From: Candidatus Janibacter merdipullorum
GTDB lineage: Bacteria; Actinomycetota; Actinomycetes; Actinomycetales; Dermatophilaceae
DNA: 51,934 bases
NCBI GenBank assembly: GCA_019116945.1
Contig: DXAR01000106.1
Coordinates: 1 to 51,934, forward strand
Direction: 5' to 3'
The notes under the pieces are model-generated. The model did not search any database. It worked only from the letters and a program-made list of their open reading frames with translations, and had not been told where the DNA came from. A program made the translations under genes and the position numbers. Positions 20,366 through 29,484 of the stretch are shown in pieces (within the stretch, counting starts at the first letter, position 1; each line of letters starts with the position of its first letter).

Positions 20366-21490
20366 TCAGCCCGCCGCGAGAAGGTCGGCCAGGCGCGTCT
20401 GCTGGACGCCATCGACGTGGTTGGCCGGGGCGAGCCAGGCCTCGTGGGCGGCCCGCACGCGCGGCCAGTCGTCGATGGTCATCGCGTACCACGCGGTGTC
20501 GCGGGTCCTCCCCTTCGTCACGACATGGCGACGAAAGGTGCCCTCGTAGGTGAGCCCCAGTCGCTCCGCCGCCCGGCGCGAAGGAGCGTTGAGCGCGTCG
20601 CACTTCCACTCGAAGCGCCGGTAGCCCAGGTCGAAGACGTGGCGCGCGAGCAGGGACATCGCCTCGGTGGCCGCGGTCGTGCGCTGGAGGCGTGGGCCGA
20701 GGAGGATGTTGCCGACCTCGACGCACCCGTTGTCGCGGTCGACCCGCATGAGGCTCGCGAGGCCACCGGCCACACCCTCCGCATCGCGGATCGCGACGTC
20801 GACCGCCCCCGGCCCGCACCGGCGCTCGATGTGGTCGGCGAAGGCCGCCCCATCGCGGGGCCGGTCCTCACGGAGGTAGGTCCACAGGTCGTCGTGGTCC
20901 GGGCCGGCCACCTGCGGGCGCAGCTCGTCGGCGTGCTCGGGCGTGAGCGCCTCGAGGGTGCAGTGGGCGCCGGTCAGCGTCGTGAGCGAGGGCCACGGCG
21001 CCGGCGTCCACCCCTCGACCTCGGGGCCGACCGGCTGCCCGGAGGGGGTCGAGCGCACCTCGTCCCGGGACCCGGGCGGCAGCACCGCCTGGCCGATCGG
21101 GCCGGGGTTGACCGCGATCTCCCACCGGAAGCCGTCGGGGTCGGCGAAGTACCCGGAGTAGCCACCCCAGTCCCGCCGCTGCGCGTCCTGGACCGCCGGC
21201 GCGCCGGCGGCCCGGGCGAGGTCGAGGACGGCGTCGACCTCCCCTTCGTGGGGGACGTTGTGCGCCAACGTGATCGGCGCGATGCCCGCACCACCGCGGA
21301 TCGGGCCGACCTCCCCTTCGAACGCGGCCTCGTCCCACAGGGAGAGCATGAGGTGCTCGCCGACGCGGACCATGACGACCTCACCCGGCACCTCGAGATC
21401 GGGACGCCAGCCGAGACCGTCGACGTAGAAGCGGCGCGTGGCCGCGAGGTCGCTCACGGCGAGCGTGACGACGCTGATCCGCTGGTCCAT
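20366..21490 (-). CDS. VOC (glyoxalase-fold) / GNAT acetyltransferase fusion
   Basis: A 374-aa protein. Residues 1-135 form a VOC domain (ISVVTLAVSDLAATRRFYVDGLGW, then GGYSGYFADPDGFRWEIAVNP, carrying paired-module beta-alpha-beta signatures and Glu). After a linker, residues about 180-350 are a RimJ/RimL-type GNAT domain (GNILLGPRLQRTTAATEAM as the acetyl-CoA loop; FEWKCDALNAPSRRAAERLGLTYEGTFR). Both domain types occur separately elsewhere, and the fusion is the notable feature. The acceptor is unknown. It reads through with no stop between domains. ATG 21490 has AAGG upstream. Confidence 0.87.
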   Translation of the reverse strand: MDQRISVVTLAVSDLAATRRFYVDGLGWRPDLEVPGEVVMVRVGEHLMLSLWDEAAFEGEVGPIRGGAGIAPITLAHNVPHEGEVDAVLDLARAAGAPAVQDAQRRDWGGYSGYFADPDGFRWEIAVNPGPIGQAVLPPGSRDEVRSTPSGQPVGPEVEGWTPAPWPSLTTLTGAHCTLEALTPEHADELRPQVAGPDHDDLWTYLREDRPRDGAAFADHIERRCGPGAVDVAIRDAEGVAGGLASLMRVDRDNGCVEVGNILLGPRLQRTTAATEAMSLLARHVFDLGYRRFEWKCDALNAPSRRAAERLGLTYEGTFRRHVVTKGRTRDTAWYAMTIDDWPRVRAAHEAWLAPANHVDGVQQTRLADLLAAG

Positions 21491-21500
21491 GCGCACGACC

Positions 21501-22262
21501 TTAGGGAAATTCGACCCCTGCGCGCTCGGCCGCCTTGATCGCCTGCCACTGCGCCTCGATCTCCTCGAGGGTCTCCGCGGTGGCGTCACCGAAGACGTGG
21601 GGGTTGCGGCGGACGAGCTTGTCGACGAGGGCGGCCGCGACGTCATCGACGTCGAAGGGCGCGTCGGCGTGGTCGGCAGCGACCCGCGCGTTGAAGAGCA
21701 CCTGGAAGAGCAGGTCCCCGAGCTCGTCGGTGAGGTCCTCCCGCAGCTGCGGGTCGTCAGGGTCGGCGACGACCGCCTCGATCGCCTCGTGGACCTCCTG
21801 CGCCTCCTCGAGGACGAAGGGAGCCAGCGTCGCGTGGTCCTGCGCCGCCACCCAGGCGCACCCACCCGGCGAGCGCAGCCGGTCCATGACCGTGACGGCG
21901 TCGAGCAGCCGGCCGCCCTCGACATCCCAGGAGCCGACGAGCACCTCGACCTCCGGGGCCTCGTCGAGACGGGAGACCTCCGCGGCGACGGCATCGCTGA
22001 GACCGGGGTCGCCGTCGGCGGAGCCGATCCAGATCGTGTCCGCGTCCCTTGCCGCGGTGACGAGCGCCCGGGCTCGTGCCGAGGCGCCCTCCTCGGGCAG
22101 GGCGGTGACGTCGATCCCGTCGTCGGCCAGCGCGAGGGGCAGCGGCTCCGTGACATCCGCCGCGTGCACCCGCTCGGCGGCGTCGAGGGCGCGCCACGCG
22201 TCCCTGCTGAGCAGACCCGCGGGGACGCGCGGGCTGGCGGCGAGCAGGATGAGACGAGCCAC
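21501..22262 (-). CDS. mazG: MazG-family nucleoside triphosphate pyrophosphohydrolase
   Basis: A 253-aa protein. The C-terminal half is a MazG domain with the magnesium motif LEEAQEVHEAIE and DELGDLLFQVLFNARVA (E-x-x-E ... E-x-x-D). The N-terminal 125 residues resemble the extension seen in the mycobacterial protein Rv1021 and lack an evident catalytic motif. It hydrolyses non-canonical NTPs to NMP plus pyrophosphate. GTG 22262 lies two bases after the SurA-like lipoprotein stop, placing it in the mfd transcription unit. Confidence 0.93.
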   Translation of the reverse strand: MARLILLAASPRVPAGLLSRDAWRALDAAERVHAADVTEPLPLALADDGIDVTALPEEGASARARALVTAARDADTIWIGSADGDPGLSDAVAAEVSRLDEAPEVEVLVGSWDVEGGRLLDAVTVMDRLRSPGGCAWVAAQDHATLAPFVLEEAQEVHEAIEAVVADPDDPQLREDLTDELGDLLFQVLFNARVAADHADAPFDVDDVAAALVDKLVRRNPHVFGDATAETLEEIEAQWQAIKAAERAGVEFP

Positions 22263-22264
22263 CG

Positions 22265-22822
22265 TCAGGGGGTCTCGAAGGGCAGCTCGTCCTCGCTCCG
22301 GTCCAACCAGTTCGGGGACTCCCCGCCGGCGGAGGCGTAGCGCGGGCTGTACTTCACGTCCTGCTCCTCCAGCTGCTGGGCCATCTCCTGCTGCTGGTCG
22401 GGCTCGAGCTGGGAGTAGACGCTGCTCGCCCGCACGAAGTCGATGGTCTGCGGCGACGGCGACGGGACGACCTCGCCGAGCCGCTTGACGACGCTCGCCT
22501 CGGAGGGGACCGAGATGTCGTTGTCCTCCGCGTACTCGAGGGTCGCCGGGATCTGGACGAGGCTCGAGAGGAGCGCGTCGGGGCCGACCTCCTGCGGCTG
22601 CTGCCCCTGGCTCTCGGCCTGGACCCGGAGGATCTCGCCGACCTCCCGGCTCGCGGTCTGGACCTCACCGACGGTGATCGTCTCCCCCGCGACCACCGCA
22701 GCGGTCGCGCTCGAGCCGGCGGACTCCCCTTCGTCGGTGCCGCCGCACGCGGAGAGCGCGAGCGCGCCCCCGAGGGTGAGGACGGCGATCCGGGTGGAAC
22801 GTCCGTGTCTGCTGCCGGGCAC
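22265..22822 (-). CDS. SurA N-terminal-like lipoprotein
   Basis: A 185-aa protein with signal peptide and lipobox LSAC (Cys near residue 26), followed by a helical domain (VVAGETITVGEVQTASREVGEIL, ALLSSLVQIPATLEYAE) like the SurA_N chaperone domain. The parvulin domain is absent. It is probably an extracytoplasmic lipoprotein chaperone. GTG 22822 follows GAAAGGACC. It lies 25 bases after mfd and ahead of mazG, an arrangement common in actinobacteria. Confidence 0.82.
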   Translation of the reverse strand: MPGSRHGRSTRIAVLTLGGALALSACGGTDEGESAGSSATAAVVAGETITVGEVQTASREVGEILRVQAESQGQQPQEVGPDALLSSLVQIPATLEYAEDNDISVPSEASVVKRLGEVVPSPSPQTIDFVRASSVYSQLEPDQQQEMAQQLEEQDVKYSPRYASAGGESPNWLDRSEDELPFETP

Positions 22823-22847
22823 GATGAGGTCCTTTCGTCCGACGATC

Positions 22848-25800
22848 TCAGCGGGAGCGCGAGGTGTCACGCGGCGACGTCGCCGCAGGGTCCACGATGA
22901 CATGGTCGAGCATGACCTGGCTCACCAGGTCGGTGGCCCACTGCAGCACGGCCGTGTCGCGAAGGGGGGACCCCCCGACCCGAGCGGTCATCGGCTTGGG
23001 CACGAGCACGGTCTGGGTCCCCTCCTTGTAGCTCGACCTCGGGTAGAGCCGGGAGAGACGCAGCTGCTGGCTCTCCTTGAGCTGGGCGGGTGCGAAGCGC
23101 ACATTGGACCCCTGCGCAACGACATCGGTGAGGCCGGCCTCGCGGACGACGATCCGCAGCCGGGCGACGGCGACGAGGTTGCGCACCGGCTCCGGAGGCT
23201 CGCCGTAGCGGTCGGTGAGCTCCTCCACGATCTCACCGAGGTCATCCTCGGTCTCGGCGGAGGCGAGCTTCTTGTACGCCTCGAGCCGCAGCCGCTCCCC
23301 CGGCACGTACTCGTGCGGGAGGTGGGCGTCGACCGGGAGCTCGATCTTCACCTCGGCGGGGGCGGACTCCCCTTCGCCCTTGAAGTCGGCGACGGCCTCC
23401 CCGACCATCCGCACGTAGAGGTCGAAGCCGACCCCCGCGATGTGGCCGGACTGCTCGCCGCCGAGGAGGTTGCCGGCGCCACGGATCTCGAGGTCCTTCA
23501 TCGCGACCTGCATGCCGGAGCCGAGGTCGGTGTTGCTCGCGATCGTCTGGAGCCGGTCGTGGGCGGTCTCGGTGAGCGGCTTGTCCGGTGGGTAGAGGAA
23601 GTAGGCATAGGCCCGCTCGCGCCCTCGCCCCACCCGGCCGCGGAGCTGGTGCAGCTGGCTCAGCCCGAAGCGGTCGGCCCGGTCGAGGATGAGGGTGTTG
23701 GCATTGGAGATGTCCAGGCCGGTCTCGACGATCGTCGTGCACACGAGCACGTCGAAGCGCCGCTCCCAGAAGTCGAGGACGACCTGCTCCAGCCGCTGCT
23801 CGCCCATCTTGCCGTGGGCCGTCTCGACCCGGGCCTCGGGCACGAGCTCGCGGATGCGCGCCGCCGTCCGCTCGATGGAGCCGACATTGTTGTGGACGAA
23901 GAAGACCTGCCCCTCGCGCATGAGCTCACGGTGGATCGCGGCCGCGACCTGCTTCTCCTCGTAGGGCCCGACGAAGGTGAGCACCGGGTGCCGCTCCTCG
24001 GGCGGCGTGGCGAGGGTGGACATCTCGCGGATCCCGGTGACCGCCATCTCGAGGGTCCGCGGGATCGGGGTCGCCGACATCGCGAGGACGTCGACATTGG
24101 TGCGGAGGGCCTTGAGCTGCTCCTTGTGCTCCACACCGAAGCGCTGCTCCTCGTCGATGATGACGAGGCCGAGGTCCTTGAACTTCACGTCGTTGCCGAG
24201 GACCCGGTGGGTGCCGATGACGAGGTCGACGGAGCCGGCCGCCATCCCCTCGAGGACCTCCTTGGCCTGGGCATCGGTCTGGAAGCGGCTCAGCGCCTTG
24301 ACCGTGACCGGGTAGCCCGCGTAGCGCTCGGCGAAGGTGTTGAGGTGCTGCTGGACGAGCAGGGTCGTCGGGACGAGGACCGCCACCTGCTTGCCGTCCT
24401 GGATCGCCTTGAAGGCGGCGCGCACGGCGATCTCGGTCTTGCCGTACCCGACGTCGCCGCAGATGAGCCGGTCCATGGGGAAGGACTTCTCCATGTCGGC
24501 CTTGACCTCGTCGATGGTGCTCAACTGGTCCGGCGTCTCGATATGCGCGAAGGCGTCCTCGAGCTCACGCTGCCAGGGGGTGTCCGGACCGAAGGGGTGG
24601 CCGGGCGTCGCCATCCGCGCGCTGTAGAGCCGGATGAGCTCCCCCGCGATCTGCCGGACGTGCCGCTTGGCCCGCGACTTCGTCTTCTGCCAGTCGCTGC
24701 CGCCCATCTTGTTCAGCGCCGGAGCGTCACCGCCGACGTAGCGGGTCACCTGGTCGAGCTGATCGCTGGGGACGAAGAGCCGGTCGCCGGGGTGGCCCCG
24801 CCGCGACGGGGCGTACTCGATGACGAGGTACTCGCGGGTGGCGCCCTGCACGGTGCGCTGGATCATCTCGACGAAGGAGCCGACGCCGTGCTGCTCGTGG
24901 ACGACGTGGTCGCCGGGTCGCAGCTGGAGGGGGTCGACCTGCTTGCGACGGCGGGAGGGCATCCGGCGCATGTCCCGCGTGCTGGCACCGGCACCGCTGG
25001 AACCGAGCAGGTCGGCCTCGGTGAGGACGGCGAAGCGGCGCTCGGGGGCGACGAACCCGGTGCCGAGGCTGGCCCGGGTGACCTCGACGACCCCCTCGTC
25101 GAGGGTGACGCTCTCCTCGTCGCCGACGACGCGCGTGGGCACGTCGGCGTCGCGCAGCACCTCGGCGACGCGAGCCACGAGGCCGGCGCCGTCGGTCGCG
25201 ACGAGCACCTGCCAGCCGGCGGCGGTCCACTCGGCGAGCTGGGCGACGGCCGCCTCGGTGTTGCCCCGGAAGTGGGGCGGCTCCTCCGCCGGCACCCGCA
25301 GGCCGACGTGGTCGTGGTCGACCCGGTCGTCCATCGCCGAGAGCTCCTCGTCCACGGCGAAGGGGGTGATGCTCCACCACGGGAGGCCGAGGTCGAGCGT
25401 GTGCTCGCGGGCCTGCGCGAGGGTCCAGTGGGAAGCGGTACCGAGCACCCCCTCGAGGTCGATGGGGACGGCATTGCCGGCGGCCGCGTTGGCCCAGCTG
25501 GCCTGGAGGAACTCCTCGCTCGTCGAGACGAGGTCGTGGGCGCGGGCGCGGACCCGCTCGGGGTCGAGGACGATGACGCCGGACTCCTCGGGCAGGACGT
25601 CGAGGATGGACTCCATCCCGTCGACGAGCGCCGGGCCGAGGGACTCCATGCCCTCGACGGCGATCCCCTCGGCGACCTTGTGCAGCATGTCGGCGACGCC
25701 GGGGAGCTCCTTGGCGAGCGTGGCGGCGCGCTGCCGCACGGCGTCGGTGAGGAGGATCTCGCGGCACGGCGGGGCCCACAGGACCTCTGCGGCCTCGAGA

Positions 25801-26474
25801 CTGCGCTGGTCGGCGACCTTGAACCAGCGGATCTCGTCGACGGTGTCCCCGAAGAACTCCACCCGCAGGGGGTGCTCCTCCGTCGGGGGGAAGACGTCGA
25901 GGATGCCGCCGCGGACGGCGAACTCCCCCCGTCGCTCCACGAGGTCGGTCCGGACGTAGGCGGCAGCCGTGAGCGCTGCCGTGACCTCGGTCAGCTCGCG
26001 CTCGTCACCGACCCGCAGGCCCACCGGCTCGAGGTCGCCGAGCCCCTTGGCGATCGGCTGGAGGACGGCGCGCACCGACGCGACGACGTAGCCGAGCGGG
26101 CCGTGACCGGCGCCGCGCTCCTGCGGGTGGGCCAGCCGACGGAGCACCGCGAGCCGCCGACCGACGGTGTCGCTGCGAGGGCTGAGTCGCTCGTGCGGCA
26201 GGGTCTCCCAGCTGGGGAAGGTCGCGATGAGCTCGGGGTCGACGAGCTCGCCGAGCGCCGTCGCCAGGTCGTCGGCCTCCCGGGCGGTCGAGGTGATGAC
26301 GAGGCGGGGCGCGTCCCCCGGGGTGTCACCGGCGATCGTCGCGACGGTGGGGGCGCGCAGACCGGTCGGGGCGACGATGTCGACCTGGTCGGTGGCGGTG
26401 CGGTGTCGGGGGATGTCCGCGAGTCCGGGCAAGCCGGCGATCGCGCGCAGGAGCGGGGTGAGTGAGGAAGTCAT
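22848..26474 (-). CDS. mfd: Transcription-repair coupling factor Mfd
   Basis: A 1208-aa DNA translocase that removes stalled RNA polymerase and recruits UvrA. Domains in order: UvrB-homology N terminus (about 1-340), CarD-like RNA polymerase interaction domain (RPGDHVVHEQHGVGSFVEM, near 520), RecG-like helicase motor with Walker A CGDVGYGKTE (near 670) and IIDEEQRFGVEHKE (near 770), LDRADRFGLSQLHQLRGRVGR, and a C-terminal TRCF domain. ATG 26474 has CAGGACC upstream; a longer frame adds unconserved residues. It is the first gene of the mfd, lipoprotein, mazG unit. Confidence 0.98.
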   Translation of the reverse strand: MTSSLTPLLRAIAGLPGLADIPRHRTATDQVDIVAPTGLRAPTVATIAGDTPGDAPRLVITSTAREADDLATALGELVDPELIATFPSWETLPHERLSPRSDTVGRRLAVLRRLAHPQERGAGHGPLGYVVASVRAVLQPIAKGLGDLEPVGLRVGDERELTEVTAALTAAAYVRTDLVERRGEFAVRGGILDVFPPTEEHPLRVEFFGDTVDEIRWFKVADQRSLEAAEVLWAPPCREILLTDAVRQRAATLAKELPGVADMLHKVAEGIAVEGMESLGPALVDGMESILDVLPEESGVIVLDPERVRARAHDLVSTSEEFLQASWANAAAGNAVPIDLEGVLGTASHWTLAQAREHTLDLGLPWWSITPFAVDEELSAMDDRVDHDHVGLRVPAEEPPHFRGNTEAAVAQLAEWTAAGWQVLVATDGAGLVARVAEVLRDADVPTRVVGDEESVTLDEGVVEVTRASLGTGFVAPERRFAVLTEADLLGSSGAGASTRDMRRMPSRRRKQVDPLQLRPGDHVVHEQHGVGSFVEMIQRTVQGATREYLVIEYAPSRRGHPGDRLFVPSDQLDQVTRYVGGDAPALNKMGGSDWQKTKSRAKRHVRQIAGELIRLYSARMATPGHPFGPDTPWQRELEDAFAHIETPDQLSTIDEVKADMEKSFPMDRLICGDVGYGKTEIAVRAAFKAIQDGKQVAVLVPTTLLVQQHLNTFAERYAGYPVTVKALSRFQTDAQAKEVLEGMAAGSVDLVIGTHRVLGNDVKFKDLGLVIIDEEQRFGVEHKEQLKALRTNVDVLAMSATPIPRTLEMAVTGIREMSTLATPPEERHPVLTFVGPYEEKQVAAAIHRELMREGQVFFVHNNVGSIERTAARIRELVPEARVETAHGKMGEQRLEQVVLDFWERRFDVLVCTTIVETGLDISNANTLILDRADRFGLSQLHQLRGRVGRGRERAYAYFLYPPDKPLTETAHDRLQTIASNTDLGSGMQVAMKDLEIRGAGNLLGGEQSGHIAGVGFDLYVRMVGEAVADFKGEGESAPAEVKIELPVDAHLPHEYVPGERLRLEAYKKLASAETEDDLGEIVEELTDRYGEPPEPVRNLVAVARLRIVVREAGLTDVVAQGSNVRFAPAQLKESQQLRLSRLYPRSSYKEGTQTVLVPKPMTARVGGSPLRDTAVLQWATDLVSQVMLDHVIVDPAATSPRDTSRSR

Positions 26475-26591
26475 GCTGGTCCTGATTCTGCCGCATCCCG
26501 GGGACATCCCGTCCGGGCCGCCCTCCCCCGCTGTGGGCGGGTGTGGCAACGTTACGACTCAGACCGCAGACACGGACCAGGGGGCCACGTG

Positions 26592-28577
26592 GTGAGGACC
26601 AGCCGAACCCATCGTCCGGTCCACATGCTCGCAGGAGCCCTGGTCGCGGCCGGCCTCGCCCTGGGAGGCGCGGCGTCCGCGACCGCGACGCCGGCGGAGG
26701 CTCCCTTCGACCTCCCGGACCAGATCACCGACCGAGCCGACGTCCTCGAGGACACCGACGGCCTCCAGGACGACATCGACGAGCTCGCCGAGGACGAGGG
26801 GATCCAGCTCTTCGCCGTCTACGTCGACTCCTTCGACGGCGAGGACCCCGAGACGTGGACCCGGGAGACCTACGAGACCTCCGGCATGGGCGGCAACGAC
26901 GTCCTCCTCGCGGTGGCCGTGGAGGACCGCCGCTACGGCATGTGGACGACCGAGGACTCCGGGCTGGAGCCCGACGACCTCGCCTCCGTCCAGCGCGAGC
27001 ACGTCGAGCCCGCGCTGTCCGAGGACGACTGGGACGGAGCGGTGTCCGGTGCCGCGGAGGGCCTGGCCGAAGGGGGTGGCCTGGGCTTCTCGGCGCTCTT
27101 CTACCTCGTCCTCGGCGGGATCTTCGTCGTCGGCATCGCCATCCCCCTTCTCCTGTCCCTCCGGAAGAAGAAGGCCACCGGGCCGCGGCCCTCCTACACC
27201 CCTCCGGTCATGCCCGAGGTGAGCACCGAGCAGCTGCGCCGGGACACCGCCTCCGCCCTCGTCGACCTCGACAACGCGATCCGCTCCTCCGCCGAGGAGC
27301 TCGCCTTCGCGCAGGCGCAGTTCGGCGAGCAGGCGACCCAGCAGTTCACCCGGACGATCGAGAGCGCCCGCAGCAGGGCGGACGAGGCCTTCCGGATCCA
27401 GCAGCAGGTCGACGTGGAGCGCGGCGCCGGGCGCCTCCACGAGCACGACGAGCGCGCTCGTCTCGCCGAGGTCCTCGAGCTGGCGCGCCAGGCCGACGAG
27501 GAGCTGGACGCCCGGGAGAGCGAGTTCACCCGCCTGCGGGACCTCGAGGCGACCGTCCCGCAGTTCCTCTCCTCCCTGCGCACCCGCATCGACGAGGTCA
27601 CCGCGCGGCTGCCGGTGGCCGACCAGGAGCTCGCCGGACTCGCCGCGACCCACCCGCGCGAGTCGCTGACCAGCCTGACCCGGAGCCTCGAGCGCGCCCG
27701 CACGCTCATCGACGCTGCAGGCACCTTCGTCACGACCGGCGAGGAGCACGTCTCCGGCAACGACCGGCCATCCGCCGTCGCGGCAGCCCGTGCTGCGGAG
27801 GATGCTCTCGGACAAGCCGATGCGCGCATCGAGTCCGTCCTCACCGCACGCGCCACGCTCGACGACGCGGTGTCCTCCCTCGACGAGGCGCTCGCCTCGA
27901 TCTCCTCGGACATCGCGGACGCTCAGCGGCTCGGCGCCAACGACCAGGTGACGGTGGCCGCGGTCGCCGAGGCCCGGAGCGCCGTCGAGGTCGGCACGAA
28001 GGCGAGGAGGGGCGGCGACGTCCTCGGTGCCCTGTCCACCCTCGAGCGGGCCGAGCACTACCTCGACAACGCCCTCGAGCGCTACCGCGCGGAGGCCGAG
28101 AGGGAGACCGAGCGCGCCCGGATGCTCGACCGGCGCTTCCAGCACGTCCGCTCGCGGATCGCGACCGCCGAGAGCGAGCTCACCACCCACCGCGGCCAGC
28201 TCGGCCCCGGTCCCCGCTCAGACCTCCGTGAGGCCAGCCGCCTCCTCCGGGAGGCCGAGGCCTCGCGCACCCGTGACCGGGACCTCGCCGCGGACCAGCT
28301 GACCCAGGCGGAGGCCGCGGCCGACCGGGCGCTGGAGGCGATCCGCTCCTACCGCGACCACGACCCCTGGGGCGGCAACGGCTACGGCGGCCGGCGCGGC
28401 GGGGTCGACGTCGGGTCGCTCGTCCTCGGCGGCATCCTCTCCGGCGGCTTCAGCGGGCGCGGCGGCGGCTGGGGCGGCTCCTCCGGTGGTTTCGGGGGTG
28501 GCTTCGGAGGAGGAGGCTTCGGCGGGGGCGGGGGCTTCGGTGGCGGAGGGGGCTTCGGCGGAGGTGGTCGCTTCTGA
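26592..28577 (+). CDS. TPM-domain membrane protein with coiled coil and Gly-rich tail
   Basis: A 661-aa protein. It has a signal peptide (HMLAGALVAAGLALGGAASA), a TPM/YgcG-type extracytoplasmic domain (residues about 40-160; ITDRADVLEDTDGLQDDIDEL, GGNDVLLAVAVEDRRYGMWT) and a membrane helix (ALFYLVLGGIFVVGIAIPLL, about 167-190). A long cytoplasmic Ala/Glu/Arg coiled coil of about 400 residues follows, then a Gly-rich tail of repeated GGGGFGGG ending in GRF. GTG 26592 has AGGGGG seven bases upstream. PspA follows. TPM proteins of this type are often linked with PspA and membrane stress; the exact role is unknown. Confidence 0.88.
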   Translation: MRTSRTHRPVHMLAGALVAAGLALGGAASATATPAEAPFDLPDQITDRADVLEDTDGLQDDIDELAEDEGIQLFAVYVDSFDGEDPETWTRETYETSGMGGNDVLLAVAVEDRRYGMWTTEDSGLEPDDLASVQREHVEPALSEDDWDGAVSGAAEGLAEGGGLGFSALFYLVLGGIFVVGIAIPLLLSLRKKKATGPRPSYTPPVMPEVSTEQLRRDTASALVDLDNAIRSSAEELAFAQAQFGEQATQQFTRTIESARSRADEAFRIQQQVDVERGAGRLHEHDERARLAEVLELARQADEELDARESEFTRLRDLEATVPQFLSSLRTRIDEVTARLPVADQELAGLAATHPRESLTSLTRSLERARTLIDAAGTFVTTGEEHVSGNDRPSAVAAARAAEDALGQADARIESVLTARATLDDAVSSLDEALASISSDIADAQRLGANDQVTVAAVAEARSAVEVGTKARRGGDVLGALSTLERAEHYLDNALERYRAEAERETERARMLDRRFQHVRSRIATAESELTTHRGQLGPGPRSDLREASRLLREAEASRTRDRDLAADQLTQAEAAADRALEAIRSYRDHDPWGGNGYGGRRGGVDVGSLVLGGILSGGFSGRGGGWGGSSGGFGGGFGGGGFGGGGGFGGGGGFGGGGRF

Positions 28578-28619
28578 CCCCGGCGCACCCCTCCCTTCGT
28601 CCGCAGGCACCCCACGACC

Positions 28620-28641
28620 CGCATCTGCCCAGGCAGATGCG
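28620..28641. promoter_or_regulatory. Near-perfect 22-base palindrome upstream of pspA
   Basis: CGCATCTGCC-CA-GGCAGATGCG has 10-base arms and a two-base centre. It lies in the 133-base gap between the TPM gene and pspA, 70 bases before the pspA start. The tiny loop favours a protein-binding DNA operator over an RNA terminator. Confidence 0.5.
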
Positions 28642-28710
28642 CACCGTCCACCACAGGAACCGATCAGCAGGCACCACGACCGGCGGTCCCACCGCCAGGA
28701 GGAACGCACC

Positions 28711-29427
28711 ATGACGAAGAAGCAGACCATCCTCGGCCGCGTCAGCCAGCTCGCCAAGGCCAACATCAACTCCCTCCTCGACCGGGCCGAGGACCCGGAG
28801 AAGATGCTCGACCAGCTCGTCCGCGACTACACGAACTCCATCGCCGAGGCGGAGGAGGCCGTCGCCCAGACGATCGCGCACGTGCGCATGGCCGAGAGCG
28901 ACCTCAAGGCCGACCAGGAGGCCGCGACCGAGTGGGGCCAGAAGGCCGCCGCGGCCGCGAAGAAGGCCGAGGAGCTCTCCGCGGCCGGGGACACGGAGGG
29001 CGCGGAGAAGTTCACCAACCTCGCCAAGGTCGCCCTCAAGCGCCAGATCACCCACGAGGGCGAGGTCAAGGAGGCCGAGCCGGCCATCGCCGCCCAGAAC
29101 CAGCAGGTCGAGCAGCTGAAGAACGGCCTCGTCTCGATGAAGACGAAGCTCGAGGACCTCAAGGCCCGCCGGTCGGCCCTCGTCGCCCGCGCCCGCTCCG
29201 CGGAGGCCCAGGCCAAGGTCCAGCAGGCGGTCGGCTCCATCGACGTCATGGACCCGACGAGCGAGCTCGGTCGCTTCGAGCAGAAGATCAAGGAGCAGGA
29301 GGCCATGGTCCAGGGCCGCGCCGAGGCCCAGGCGGTCTCCCTCGAGGACCAGTTCGCCGAGCTCGAGGACCACAGCCAGGACGCCGAGATCGAGGCGCGC
29401 CTCGCGGCGCTGAAGAACCAGGGCTGA
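28711..29427 (+). CDS. pspA: PspA/IM30 family protein
   Basis: A 238-aa, almost wholly alpha-helical protein. MTKKQTILGRVSQLAKANINSLL is the amphipathic membrane-binding helix, followed by EDPEKMLDQLVRDY, the conserved start of the PspA coiled coil. It has the ESCRT-III-like fold used in membrane repair under envelope stress. ATG 28711 follows AGGAGG at good spacing. It lies downstream of the TPM protein and is closed by a strong terminator. A transcriptional PspF partner is not visible. Confidence 0.95.
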   Translation: MTKKQTILGRVSQLAKANINSLLDRAEDPEKMLDQLVRDYTNSIAEAEEAVAQTIAHVRMAESDLKADQEAATEWGQKAAAAAKKAEELSAAGDTEGAEKFTNLAKVALKRQITHEGEVKEAEPAIAAQNQQVEQLKNGLVSMKTKLEDLKARRSALVARARSAEAQAKVQQAVGSIDVMDPTSELGRFEQKIKEQEAMVQGRAEAQAVSLEDQFAELEDHSQDAEIEARLAALKNQG

Positions 29428-29439
29428 CCCTCCGCACGC

Positions 29440-29484
29440 ACCGACGCGAGGCCGCACCCCCCGGGGGTGCGGCCTCGCGTCGGT
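29440..29484. terminator. Bidirectional hairpin terminator between pspA and pth
   Basis: Two 22-base arms pair perfectly around a single base (ACCGACGCGAGGCCGCACCC and onward, to 29484). It lies between the convergent pspA and pth genes and reaches the pth stop codon. It does not contain the CGAAGGGG word, unlike the terminators at 5757 and 31602. Confidence 0.85.

Noticed and set aside
22443-26465. Very long open frame on the plus strand opposite mfd
   Set aside because: Its translation is low-complexity (Gly/Asp/Val/Leu-rich) without any domain, as expected for the antisense of a GC-rich gene. The mfd frame has full family conservation.
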